A stretch of 64,000 nt of DNA from Asaia bogorensis_B (GTDB lineage Bacteria; Pseudomonadota; Alphaproteobacteria; Acetobacterales; Acetobacteraceae): the NCBI RefSeq assembly GCF_900465315.1, contig NZ_UBIX01000007.1; one strand, 5' to 3'. The notes beneath the pieces were generated by a model that made no database searches, was not told the origin of the DNA, and saw only the letters and a list, made by a program, of their open reading frames with translations. The position numbers were made by a program, and so were the translations under genes. This document shows positions 45,275-54,200 of the stretch, one piece after another. The stretch's first letter is position 1; every line of letters starts with the position of its first letter.

Positions 45275-46729
45275 TTAAAGAACCGGGCCAATCATTGCGA
45301 GGGTGTTGTGCCAGAGCTGCCGGTACCACGGCCAGGCGCATACATTGTCCAGCGTGATTTCCACCGCAGCATCCAGATAGCTTTGCTGACGCTCGCGTAT
45401 CTCGCGGGTGAAATCAGAGTCGGCAAGCAGGATGTTATTCTCGAAATTGAGGTCGAAACTGCGTCGGTCGAGATTGGCCGAGCCAATGAGCGCCATGGCG
45501 CCATCAAGCGTCAGGGCCTTGGTATGGAGCAGACCGAGCGGATATTCGAAGATACGCACCCCAGCCTCAAGCAGCTCCTTGTAATAGCTGCGGCTTGCAC
45601 CGGCGACGATCCATGAATCGTTTCGCGTCGGCACTGTCATGGTCACCTTCACACCCCGTCGGGCCGAAGCGCAGAGCGCGGCCTGAATGGGTTCGTCGGG
45701 CACGTAATAGGGCGTCGTGATGGTCAACTCATCTGCCGCAGCATTCATGAGCGAGACGAATATCTCGGGCATGGCCGCATAGCGCAGGGCGGCACTCGTG
45801 CCGATCACCTGCGCCACAAACCCCTCACCCTCGATAAGAGGGGCAGAGGCCAGAAGCGGACCGAGATCCTCATCCGTATGCGCCATCCAGTCCGTCGCAA
45901 AAAGATGCTGGTTCTGCAGCACGACCGGACCTTCGAACCGCGTCATCAGATCGACCCAGGGCGCGAATTTCGCCTTCACGCGAAATTCCGGATCGGCGCA
46001 GTTCTGGCTGCCGCAATAGGTGACCCGGTTATCGATCACCACGATCTTGCGGTGATTGCGCATGTCCATGCGGCCATGGAGGGGCCAGGTCACGATGTTG
46101 CCAAGGGGCATGGCGCGCACCAGATGCGCGCCGGCCTGCTTCATGCGTACCCATGCCTCGTTATGGATCAGACGGCGCGAGCCAAGATCATCGGCCATCA
46201 CACGGCAGGTCACACCGCGCGAGGCGGCACGACAGATCGCATCGATGATTTTGGTACCGTTATGATCGGTCAGCCAGATATAGAAGCAGATATGAACATG
46301 ATCACGAGCCGCATCGATATCACGTACCATCGCGTCTATGGCACTGTTGGAATCTGGCAGCAGGCGCGCCTTGTTTCCTCCCTCGGGCGGGTAACCGCTC
46401 GCTGACTGGCCGACCCTGAAAAGGGGTGCAAGGCGCGGCGGCAGATGATATTTCTCTTCAGCATCGATCAGGGCTTCGCTGGTCTTGCCGGGAATACGGA
46501 GTGTCTTACGGGCTTCGGTGATGCGGCTCACCAGCCTACTGCCCATATTGGTCTCGCCCAGCATCAGATAGGCGAGCGTACCCAAAATGGGCAGCGCCGC
46601 AATGATCGCGACCCAGGCAACTCGTGAGGCAGGCTGACGATGCGGGCGCATCAGGGCGCGCCCGATAAAGATCATCTGAACAATGAAGCTCAACGCTGCG
46701 CCAGTCAGGCGCCAGCCGGTCATTTCCAT
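45275..46729 (-). CDS. cls: Cardiolipin synthase (phospholipase D superfamily)
   Basis: From the ATG at 46729 this is a 484-residue membrane enzyme that joins phosphatidylglycerol with a second phospholipid to give cardiolipin. Two N-terminal transmembrane helices come first (ALSFIVQMIFIG, then VAWVAIIAALPILGTLAYLML). Two HKD motifs follow: NHRKIVVID and LHTKALTLDG, each with downstream Asn/Glu residues (GSQN, GSANLDRRS). Start alternatives are TTG 46735 and ATG 46723. The layout matches ClsA. It is convergent with pabC. Confidence 0.93.
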   Translation of the reverse strand: MEMTGWRLTGAALSFIVQMIFIGRALMRPHRQPASRVAWVAIIAALPILGTLAYLMLGETNMGSRLVSRITEARKTLRIPGKTSEALIDAEEKYHLPPRLAPLFRVGQSASGYPPEGGNKARLLPDSNSAIDAMVRDIDAARDHVHICFYIWLTDHNGTKIIDAICRAASRGVTCRVMADDLGSRRLIHNEAWVRMKQAGAHLVRAMPLGNIVTWPLHGRMDMRNHRKIVVIDNRVTYCGSQNCADPEFRVKAKFAPWVDLMTRFEGPVVLQNQHLFATDWMAHTDEDLGPLLASAPLIEGEGFVAQVIGTSAALRYAAMPEIFVSLMNAAADELTITTPYYVPDEPIQAALCASARRGVKVTMTVPTRNDSWIVAGASRSYYKELLEAGVRIFEYPLGLLHTKALTLDGAMALIGSANLDRRSFDLNFENNILLADSDFTREIRERQQSYLDAAVEITLDNVCAWPWYRQLWHNTLAMIGPVL

Positions 46730-46841
46730 CCGCAAAAATCTCGATTGCTGAGGGGGTCAAGAGAAGGGAACAAGGCAACGGTTCAGGTCCTGCGAACCGG
46801 GAAGCCCGCCCTCCACCCCGGTTCGGCGCCTGGCGCGGTTC

Positions 46842-47354
46842 TTATTGGGCCGCCAGCTTTTCGGTCTTGTCCGGCAGGATCCTGAAGCGCAGACGCATCA
46901 CAGAGGCCCCGACATGGGCACCCTTGATGCTCATGGTCAGGTTGAGTTTGACGCCATACTGGTTCTCGAGCACCGCAGCCCCGACACCGGAGCCGATGGC
47001 GGCATCTGCCTTGACCGTCCAGTACGTGCCATCGAACTGATCAAGGCGAGCCAGATCCTTCACCGTGCCGGTACCTTTGACGGTGATATAGCCAAGAGAC
47101 GCGATCCCGCCCCCGCCGATCTCGAAGGCATAGTCCCTGCCATTGTGATGGAGGGTTCCCTTGCCCCATTCGTACCCCAGACCACCCCCGATTTCTTTCA
47201 GACTGAAGGAGATGGTGGAGTCAGTCGTGGCGGCGTCGGCTGGCTTTTCCTGCGGCAGGGCGGATGTCGCCATACCGGGCAATGCATGAGCGGTTGTGGC
47301 GAGGAAACACAGAGGGAGTGACGCGGCAAAAGCCGCAAAAGAACGTGGGGTCAT
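46842..47354 (-). CDS. Secreted protein of unknown function
   Basis: This 170-residue protein starts with a Sec signal peptide (residues 1-24, ending AHA-LPGMA). The mature part is Gly-rich and beta-like, with GGGLGYEWGKGTLHHNGRDY and FEIGGGGIASLGYITVKGTG. I do not recognise a family with certainty; the repeated Gly-aromatic pattern resembles small secreted or lipid-binding periplasmic proteins of alphaproteobacteria. AAGGAGG before the ATG is a strong ribosome site. It is transcribed towards cls and away from cyoA. Confidence 0.75.
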   Translation of the reverse strand: MTPRSFAAFAASLPLCFLATTAHALPGMATSALPQEKPADAATTDSTISFSLKEIGGGLGYEWGKGTLHHNGRDYAFEIGGGGIASLGYITVKGTGTVKDLARLDQFDGTYWTVKADAAIGSGVGAAVLENQYGVKLNLTMSIKGAHVGASVMRLRFRILPDKTEKLAAQ

Positions 47355-47577
47355 GACCTTCGCCTCCTTTTTTTGTTCGCTCAGGCTTGCTGTTCAGACG
47401 CCTCAGCCACCGCGCAGTTGCCTGAGGTCCAATGTAGCGCCGAAAGAACAGCCTGCCTATCGCCCAACCGGCAGGCGTTCCAACGCCTTGGGGGACGAAA
47501 ACATCAGACATGAAAAGACATTTTAAGGAGAAAAGAGGGAAACACTGATCACGATTCAGAGTTATCAGCCTGAACCC

Positions 47578-48531
47578 TTGCCATGGAACACGCCCCACGT
47601 GCCACGCCTCGCCCCGAACAGGTCGGCCCTGCGCCTTGGCCGACGTGTCCTTGCCCTGACAGCCATGGCGCTGCCGCTCCTCCTGCTCGGCGGATGTCAG
47701 ACAGACCATATCTCTTTTCTCGCCCCCGCAGGCCCTGTTGCAGCATTGCAGCGACACTGGTTCGAGCTTCTGGTTGCAGGCCTGATTCTGGTCATTCTGC
47801 CCGTGCTGATCGGGGTACCGTTCTGCCTGTGGCACTACCGGGCTGAAAACAGACGAGCGACCTTCCGACCGGACTGGGATTTCGCCCTGCCCCTGGAATT
47901 TCTTGTCTGGGGCTTTCCTGCTGTTGTTGTGATTGCTTTCTCCCTGCTCGTATGGGGGCCAGAGCGTCGTTACAGCCCGGAGCAGCCGATCACCGACGGC
48001 GCCCCGCTCAGCGTGGATGTAGTGGCCCTGAACTGGAAATGGCTCTTTATTTATCCCGATGCGCATGTCGCAAGCCTTGACCATCTGGTGCTGCCCAAAG
48101 GGCGCGAAATCGTCTTTCACCTCACCTCTGATGCCACCATGCAGTCGTTCCTCATCCCGTCTCTGGGCAGCCAGATCTATGCCATGGCGGGCATGGTCAC
48201 CCGGCTTCATCTGCTGGCCGACCGACAGGGCCGGTATCTCGGCGAAAATACCCAGTTCAACGGCATGGGCTTTCAGGATCAGAAATTCGCCGTCGATGTG
48301 GTGCCGCCCGACCAGTTCGAGCAGTTTCTGACGCAGGCCGGCCAGAGCACCCTGCATCTCGATACCCAGACCTATGACGCCGTGCGCAAGCAGGAAAACG
48401 GCCGCAAGACAGCGCAGACGCTGCTGCATGATTCCAATGCCACCATGGCCAGCTTTTCGGCCGTACCCGACACCTTCTTCCATGACATCGTCAGCCGCTA
48501 CGACGACTCCATGCCCCATGATCACGGCTGA
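47578..48531 (+). CDS. cyoA: Ubiquinol oxidase subunit II
   Basis: This 317-residue lipoprotein is the quinol-oxidase subunit II. The N-terminus has a basic region and a lipobox LLLLGGCQ, then two transmembrane helices, then a cupredoxin-like periplasmic domain with MQSFLIPSLGSQIYAMAGM. The CuA-binding cysteines of cytochrome c oxidases are absent, which marks it as a quinol oxidase. The start is uncertain: TTG 47578 is the longest, GTG 47599 is an alternative, and the first ATG (47665) would remove most of the signal peptide. It heads the cyo operon. Confidence 0.9.
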   Translation: MPWNTPHVPRLAPNRSALRLGRRVLALTAMALPLLLLGGCQTDHISFLAPAGPVAALQRHWFELLVAGLILVILPVLIGVPFCLWHYRAENRRATFRPDWDFALPLEFLVWGFPAVVVIAFSLLVWGPERRYSPEQPITDGAPLSVDVVALNWKWLFIYPDAHVASLDHLVLPKGREIVFHLTSDATMQSFLIPSLGSQIYAMAGMVTRLHLLADRQGRYLGENTQFNGMGFQDQKFAVDVVPPDQFEQFLTQAGQSTLHLDTQTYDAVRKQENGRKTAQTLLHDSNATMASFSAVPDTFFHDIVSRYDDSMPHDHG

Positions 48532-48568
48532 ACTGCCGTGATCCCGCCGTTGTCCGTGCAACGCACCC

Positions 48569-50632
48569 ATGACCGGAGACCCGCTTTTGCGCCATTTTCT
48601 TTTTGGTGAGCTCGGCTATGACGCCCTGCCATTTTATAGCGCAATCGCAACGGTTGCCGCGTCGGTGGTGGTGCTGGGGGCTTTGGCCGTGCTGGTCTTT
48701 GTCACCTGGCTGAAAGGCTGGAAGGCGCTCTGGACCGAATGGCTGACAAGCGTGGACCACAAGCGCATTGGCATCATGTATGTGGTGGTCTCATTCGTCA
48801 TGCTGGCCCGCGCAGTGGTCGAGGCCGCTGTCATGCGTTCACAGCAGGCTGTAGCCTACAACAACCCCGGCTTCATTCCGCCGGAACATTTCGCCCAGCT
48901 TTTCACCACGCATGGCACGATCATGATTTTCTTCATGGCCATGCCGTTCCTGATTGGCGTGTACAACTTCGCCATGCCGCTTCAGATCGGCGCGCGGGAT
49001 GTTTCCTTCCCCGCCATGAACTCCATCAGTCTGGGCCTGACCAGCGCAGGTGCGGTGCTGATGATGGTTTCGCTCTGCGTGGGCAAGTTCTCGACAGGAG
49101 GCTGGACCGGTTATCCCCCTTATACGGAGCTGTCATTCAGCCCCGGCGTGGGGGTTGATTACTGGATATGGGCGCTCACGCTCAGTTCCATTGGCAATAC
49201 GATGACCGGCATCAATTTTGCCGTCACGATCTACAAGAAGCGTGCGCCGGGCATGACCCTGTTTCGTATGCCGCTCTTTGCCTGGACGGCGCTGTGCATC
49301 TCGATCCTGATGATCTTTGCCATGCCGCCGCTTACGGTCGCGACACTCATGCTGGCGATGGATCGCTATCTGGGCATGCATTTTTTCACGAACGAGCTTG
49401 GCGGCAACATGATGAATTATATCAACATGTTCTGGCTGTTCGGTCACCCCGAGGTCTATATCCTCATCCTGCCAGCCTTTGGCGTCTATTCCGAAACCAT
49501 CGCAACGTTCTCGAACAAGCGCCTGTACGGTTACACCTCGCTGGTCTGGGCCACGATCTCCATTGCCGTTCTGTCCTTTACAGTGTGGCTGCACCATTTC
49601 TTCACCATGGGGCAGGATGGGAACGTCAATGCGGTGTTCGGCATTGCCACCATGCTGATTGCCATCCCCACCGGGGTGAAGGTGTATGACTGGCTGCTGA
49701 CCATGATGCGTGGGCGCATAAGGACCAGCGTCCCCATGCTCTATGCCTGCGCCTTCATGGTGCTGTTTGTGGTCGGTGGAGCAACCGGCGTCATGCTCGC
49801 CAATCCGGGTTTCGATTATCAGGTGCACAACACCCTGTTTCTCGTGGCCCATTTTCATAACATGCTCATTCCCGGCCTGCTTTTTGGCATGTTGAGCGCC
49901 TATCACTACTGGTTCCCCAAGGCATTCGGGTTCCGGCTGCATGAAGGCTGGGGCCGGGTAATTTTCGGTTGCTGGGTCGGCGGCTTCATTCTGGCTTTCA
50001 TGCCGCTTTATATTGTGGGTGCGCTTGGCATGCCGCGACGGAGCCAGGAGTTTTTCGAGGCAGTTTATCGCCCTTATCTCTGGGTCGCGCTTTGCGGTGC
50101 ATTACTGGTCCTGTGTGCGCTGGCCAGCATGGTCATTCAGCTCTGGACCAGTATCCGCGATCGCCAGCGCCTCGCTGTGCCGGCAGGCGATCCATGGAAT
50201 GGTCGCACCCTGGAATGGTCGGTGGCGGCACCGCCACCCGAATACAATTTTGCGCTTATTCCCCAGATCGACAGTGTTGATGCCTTTCATGAGGCGAAGA
50301 AGCAGCACACGGCGTGGCGCGCACCGGAGCATTATTACGATATCGAACTGCCTTCGAGCACGCCGGTCGGGTTTGTCTGCTGCGTGGCCAGCGGCGTGTT
50401 CGGCTTTGCGCTTGTCTGGCACATCTGGTGGGCGGTCCTCCTTGGCGCAGCGGTGTTTTTCGGGGCGATTATCGTACGCAGTTTCAACCGCAATACGTCC
50501 TATGTGATCCCGGCTGCGGAAATACGGGCGACCGAGGAACGCTGGCTGCTGACCCTGCGCGAAAGCCCGGCCATTTCCAATGATGCCATGTTTACCACCG
50601 CCAATCGCGGTCTGGTCAGGGAGCCTGTCTGA
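48569..50632 (+). CDS. cyoB: Ubiquinol oxidase subunit I
   Basis: This 687-residue protein is the catalytic core that reduces oxygen and pumps protons. About 15 membrane helices are visible. The heme and copper ligands are in place: FTTHGTIMIFF (low-spin heme), FGHPEVYILILP (CuB His with cross-linked Tyr), WLHHFFTMG (CuB) and LVAHFHNMLIP (heme pair). The next gene begins within its stop codon. Acetic acid bacteria assemble related enzymes with heme O or heme A, so cytochrome bo3 or ba3 is possible. Confidence 0.97.
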   Translation: MTGDPLLRHFLFGELGYDALPFYSAIATVAASVVVLGALAVLVFVTWLKGWKALWTEWLTSVDHKRIGIMYVVVSFVMLARAVVEAAVMRSQQAVAYNNPGFIPPEHFAQLFTTHGTIMIFFMAMPFLIGVYNFAMPLQIGARDVSFPAMNSISLGLTSAGAVLMMVSLCVGKFSTGGWTGYPPYTELSFSPGVGVDYWIWALTLSSIGNTMTGINFAVTIYKKRAPGMTLFRMPLFAWTALCISILMIFAMPPLTVATLMLAMDRYLGMHFFTNELGGNMMNYINMFWLFGHPEVYILILPAFGVYSETIATFSNKRLYGYTSLVWATISIAVLSFTVWLHHFFTMGQDGNVNAVFGIATMLIAIPTGVKVYDWLLTMMRGRIRTSVPMLYACAFMVLFVVGGATGVMLANPGFDYQVHNTLFLVAHFHNMLIPGLLFGMLSAYHYWFPKAFGFRLHEGWGRVIFGCWVGGFILAFMPLYIVGALGMPRRSQEFFEAVYRPYLWVALCGALLVLCALASMVIQLWTSIRDRQRLAVPAGDPWNGRTLEWSVAAPPPEYNFALIPQIDSVDAFHEAKKQHTAWRAPEHYYDIELPSSTPVGFVCCVASGVFGFALVWHIWWAVLLGAAVFFGAIIVRSFNRNTSYVIPAAEIRATEERWLLTLRESPAISNDAMFTTANRGLVREPV

Positions 50633-51285
50633 TGGCGGCGGATGTTCACGGCAAGGGGCCGAGCCATATCGGTATCCGTCTGAGCCATTCAGCACCGGAA
50701 TCACATCAGGAAGCTGTGCGCTCCCAAGCCGAGGAAGCCCTGTTCGGGTTCTGGGTCTTTCTGATGAGCGACCTCATCATCTTTTCGATGCTCTTCGCCA
50801 CCTATGCGACGATGGGGCATTCTCTGGCCGGTGGGCCCGGCCCGCATGAGCTGTTCGATCTCTCCTCCGCAGCGTGGGAGACCGTGGCGCTCCTTTTGAG
50901 CAGCTTCACCTGCGGTCTTGCGACGCTGGCCATGCGTTATGACCGCTCGACAGGCAAGACATTATTCTGGTTTGCAATCACCCTGGCGCTGGGCATCGTG
51001 TTCCTGTCGCTTGAGCTGCATGACTTTCTGAGCATGGCGCAAAAAGGCGGTGTTCCGTCGCGATCCGGCTGGCTCTCTGCAAGCTGGGCGCTGATCGGCA
51101 CGCATGGCCTGCATGTCACGAGTGGCTGCATCTGGATGCTGATCATGTTTGCGCAAGTCGCGAAATTCGGCCTCGATCCTCTGGTGCAGACACGCTTCAT
51201 GCGCCTGGCCCTGTTCTGGCATTTTCTCGATATTGTCTGGATCGGGATTTTCTCGATCGTCTATCTGCTGGGAGCCCTGTCATGA
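50632..51285 (+). CDS. cyoC: Ubiquinol oxidase subunit III
   Basis: This 217-residue protein has five membrane helices typical of heme-copper oxidase subunit III: FGFWVFLMSDLIIFSMLFAT, ETVALLLSSFTCGLATLAM, and the closing LALFWHFLDIVWIGIFS block with the conserved FWHFLDxxW motif. It overlaps cyoB by one base (TGATG) and cyoD by four bases. Confidence 0.95.
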   Translation: MAADVHGKGPSHIGIRLSHSAPESHQEAVRSQAEEALFGFWVFLMSDLIIFSMLFATYATMGHSLAGGPGPHELFDLSSAAWETVALLLSSFTCGLATLAMRYDRSTGKTLFWFAITLALGIVFLSLELHDFLSMAQKGGVPSRSGWLSASWALIGTHGLHVTSGCIWMLIMFAQVAKFGLDPLVQTRFMRLALFWHFLDIVWIGIFSIVYLLGALS

Positions 51286-51599
51286 GCGATCGTCATGCGC
51301 AGGAGCGCCGTCAGGAACTGCACGGCTACATCATCGGCCTGGCCCTTGCACTACTCCTCTCCGCCATACCTTTTGCAGGTGTCATGCTGGGGCTGTTATC
51401 GCGCCCGAGCCTGATCTGGATCATCGCCCTTCTGGGGCTTGCTCAGGTCGTGGTGCATTTCCGGTTCTTCCTGCACATCGACCTGTCACGCTCCCATCGT
51501 GACGACCTGCAGCTGATCCTGTTTTCGCTGCTGATCGTCATCCTGATGGTGGGTGGAACGCTATGGGTGCTCGGCAACCAGCGCCATATGATGGGCTAG
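51282..51599 (+). CDS. cyoD: Ubiquinol oxidase subunit IV
   Basis: This 105-residue protein has three hydrophobic segments (IIGLALALLLSAIPFAGVML, LIWIIALLGLAQVVVHFRFF and LQLILFSLLIVILMVGGTLW), the layout of CyoD. The VVHFRFFLHID stretch is family-typical. It closes the operon; cyoE (heme O synthase) is not next to it. It ends nine bases from the convergent second Hint gene. Confidence 0.93.
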   Translation: MSDRHAQERRQELHGYIIGLALALLLSAIPFAGVMLGLLSRPSLIWIIALLGLAQVVVHFRFFLHIDLSRSHRDDLQLILFSLLIVILMVGGTLWVLGNQRHMMG

Positions 51600-51608
51600 G
51601 GCGTCCAG

Positions 51609-53702
51609 TCAGGCAGCCCGTGAATTACGGACGGTATGCCTTTCGCAATACGGTCCGGCGGCGACGATGCGTACGCTGAGCAGTGCAGGATCGTCCTGCA
51701 CGGGCAAGTCGAGTGGCAAGGTGGCGTGACCCAGGGTCCAGCGACAATCTCCTCCTTTTTCCCCGTCCCATCCCGGCAAAGTTTCCCGTTCCAGATGGGT
51801 CCGTATGGCATGCGTGCCATCCGGGCGATAAAGCGTGATGTCACCGACCAGTACGCCGAGCTCGCGACGATCATCGACAAAGGGGCCCAGCGTATCGAAT
51901 GGTCTTGCGCTGTGTGAAACAAGGCGAACGCGCTCAACGCCAGGGGGGAGTGTAAACACGACCCGGTCACCCGAGCGACGTCTTTGATCGATACGCCAGC
52001 CGCTATCTGTCACCAGATACAGACCATGATCAAACTCCATTTCTTCGGGCGTTTTATGCTCTGCGTGGCATCGCTCAAGAATGGCGTTGAAGATCGGCTC
52101 GACGAAATCGCGATCAACCCGCAATGGGGCGGCACCATGAGACGCCCAGCTTCGATAGCGAGGCTGCCCACGGCCGGCTCCCTCGTTCAGCGGTGTAACC
52201 GTGTCAAGAAAGCTTTCGGTAAGCACATTGTTCGCGCGTATTATACCATGATTCTCTAATTCAATATGGTAATATTCATAAGTCTCCATCTCGTATTCAT
52301 AATGGACTGACTTTCCATTAACGAGCATTCGTACAGGAACGAAGCCCCCGTCGAAATAAAAACAATGCTCACTCGTTACAAGAAGATCCTGATCAGGCAG
52401 ACGCAAACCCAGGCTCCCGGCACAGACACGGACCGGATAACCAGCCCGATCGTCATCGCGCAGGGGCTGAACCACCGCTCGAGCCTTGAAGAGACGGGAG
52501 ATCCTCTCAGCGCAGGCCACATTGTCTCGATACACTGTGATTTCCTGACCGACCGCGAGGGTTTCGATAGCATGCCGCCCCTCGGGCGTTTCGATCAGGG
52601 CGCCCGCAAGGAAGCACGTGGTTGCTGAACCGCCGTAGATCGACAGCCCGCCCCCAGATGTGATGACCGGATCGATGACTGTTGCGCCACTACTGATCAC
52701 CATAGGTCCACCGTCAGAGAGCTGAGGACTAATGATGGTTGCCCCGCTCAGCGCATAAGCGCTGTCGACACCGTATCCACTGTTGAGAAAGGTGTCCCGG
52801 ACCGAACTTGCACCCGAACTGAAGTAAACCGGGTTCGAGTTCAGCAGGTTGCCACTCGTGACACCTCCCCCGTTAACATAAACGTAGCCATTCCTGATTT
52901 CGGAATTGAGCAGGAGACCACCGCTCAGCACAGAAACTGTTGGCAGCCCGCTGTCTGCCAGAAGGCCTGAGACCGTTGCGCTGGCCGTAACGTAAAGTGT
53001 GCCCCCATTCATCCGGATGGGACCATCGACTGTTCTTGTACCAGCCGCGTTGGTATAAACCGTTTTGGTTCCATTCCAGACTGCGGACCATACTCCCGTG
53101 ACCAAAGTCGCACCGCTTGTCGGTATGACGGGTGCTGAATTGACGGGCTTGCCAACGACCGTACTGATGAAAGCCGAGCCACCTGGCTGAATATTAAGAT
53201 CAGTCACAACCGCCCCGGAACTGAAGGTAGCGGTCCCCCCGGATGAAACGATCACGCCATTGACGGTCGCCCCTGAATAAAAAACCATCGGGCCACCAGC
53301 CGACGTCGTGGCATTGCTCACGACAGAGCCTGCGCTGAAGAAAGCCGTGTCGGCTCCATAGCCGGGTCCTGCATAGAATGTATCGTCAATCGACTTGGCC
53401 CCGCTGAAATAATAAGCGGGATCGGAATTGAATACGCTTGCGCTCGTCGTAGCGCCTTGCAGAGCCGAAACGTAGCCGTTCGTAATGGTCGAGCTGAGAA
53501 GAACGCCGCCAGAAGACACAATAACCGTGGGTATGTTTCCGGAATTGGTGACACCCGAGGCCGTCGCGCCACTCAGCACATAAAGGGTTGCCCCACCGAC
53601 AAGCTGGACGGGGCCATTGTAAGTCGTAGCACCACTCTGGAAGATAGTCTGACCTTTTGCATCAAGGACTGCTGACCAAGTGCCTGTGATGTTCGTGGCC
53701 AT
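51609..53702 (-). CDS. Strand-loop-strand repeat protein with C-terminal Hint domain (Hint protein 2)
   Basis: This 697-residue protein has the same design as the gene at 20536-23184. Residues 1-362 hold two modules of AIDA-type strand-loop-strand repeats, starting near 5 and 201, each with a GxWSAV opening and SGG/SSGA repeats (GYVYVNGGGVTSGNLLN). The Hint domain starts at Cys363 (CFLAGALIETPEG), has TxxH at Thr443-His446 (LVTSEHCF) exactly 80 residues after the Cys as in the other protein, and ends with YYHIELENHGIIRANNVLTES. The last 190 residues share the block DTLGPFVDDRRELGVLVG. No signal peptide and no beta-barrel are present. AAGGAG seven bases before the ATG sets the start. Upstream is a 425-base AT-rich region with repeated palindromes. 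Confidence 0.85.
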   Translation of the reverse strand: MATNITGTWSAVLDAKGQTIFQSGATTYNGPVQLVGGATLYVLSGATASGVTNSGNIPTVIVSSGGVLLSSTITNGYVSALQGATTSASVFNSDPAYYFSGAKSIDDTFYAGPGYGADTAFFSAGSVVSNATTSAGGPMVFYSGATVNGVIVSSGGTATFSSGAVVTDLNIQPGGSAFISTVVGKPVNSAPVIPTSGATLVTGVWSAVWNGTKTVYTNAAGTRTVDGPIRMNGGTLYVTASATVSGLLADSGLPTVSVLSGGLLLNSEIRNGYVYVNGGGVTSGNLLNSNPVYFSSGASSVRDTFLNSGYGVDSAYALSGATIISPQLSDGGPMVISSGATVIDPVITSGGGLSIYGGSATTCFLAGALIETPEGRHAIETLAVGQEITVYRDNVACAERISRLFKARAVVQPLRDDDRAGYPVRVCAGSLGLRLPDQDLLVTSEHCFYFDGGFVPVRMLVNGKSVHYEYEMETYEYYHIELENHGIIRANNVLTESFLDTVTPLNEGAGRGQPRYRSWASHGAAPLRVDRDFVEPIFNAILERCHAEHKTPEEMEFDHGLYLVTDSGWRIDQRRRSGDRVVFTLPPGVERVRLVSHSARPFDTLGPFVDDRRELGVLVGDITLYRPDGTHAIRTHLERETLPGWDGEKGGDCRWTLGHATLPLDLPVQDDPALLSVRIVAAGPYCERHTVRNSRAA

Positions 53703-54127
53703 TCTGAAGCTCCTTCAAGCGCTCTAGGCATTAACGCTCATTGTGCCTGGGTTCCCGATCACAAGATCAAGTTCCCGCGGCAAGAGCTGGGTCTTTCTAT
53801 TCACACTTTGATAGATTTGCTAATTAGAAACAGGAAATGATGATCACATTTTCCTGTTGTAACGATGAAGTTAACTAAAGTTCCATGATGTGGATTGGGG
53901 AATAACTCATAAATCCACGTCTATCAACGATATTACTAATTCTAATAGTGTTCGATATGTGATATTTCATTTCCATTTCCGGAAATCATCAATATAACAT
54001 TACACAAAATATCACGATAATAATATAATTGTATATGAAAGTATTGGTATATACGAGAAACAAGAACGTTCATTTCCGAAATGCAGAAAATATCAGCCCA
54101 TGTATTAGGTTATGCATCCGTCTGAAC
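53703..54127 (-). promoter_or_regulatory. AT-rich upstream region of Hint protein 2 with TTTCC/GGAAA palindromes
   Basis: No gene lies here. Three inverted repeats share a TTTCC/GGAAA core: AACAGGAAA/TTTCCTGTT at 53829-53858 (12-base spacer), ATTTCCGGAAAT at 53975-53986, and CATTTC-C-GAAATG at 54071-54083. The middle one is also flanked by GTGATATTT (53959-53967) and AAATATCAC (54007-54015). The region is far more AT-rich than its neighbours. It probably holds the promoter and one or more operators of the Hint gene. Confidence 0.55.
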
Positions 54128-54171
54128 TCGAAAGAAAATGCCCGAAACGAATCCTGTTTCGTTTCGGGCAT
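54128..54171 (-). terminator. Rho-independent terminator of the YghA-like SDR gene
   Basis: ATGCCCGAAACGAA (54138-54151) and TTCGTTTCGGGCAT (54158-54171) form a perfect 14-base stem with a six-base loop. Read on the minus strand it is followed by TTTTCTTTCG, a good T-rich tail. It lies 30 bases after the SDR stop and also insulates the Hint gene downstream. Confidence 0.9.
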
Positions 54172-54200
54172 CGCTTGAAACCAAAAAAAACCAGCAAGCT

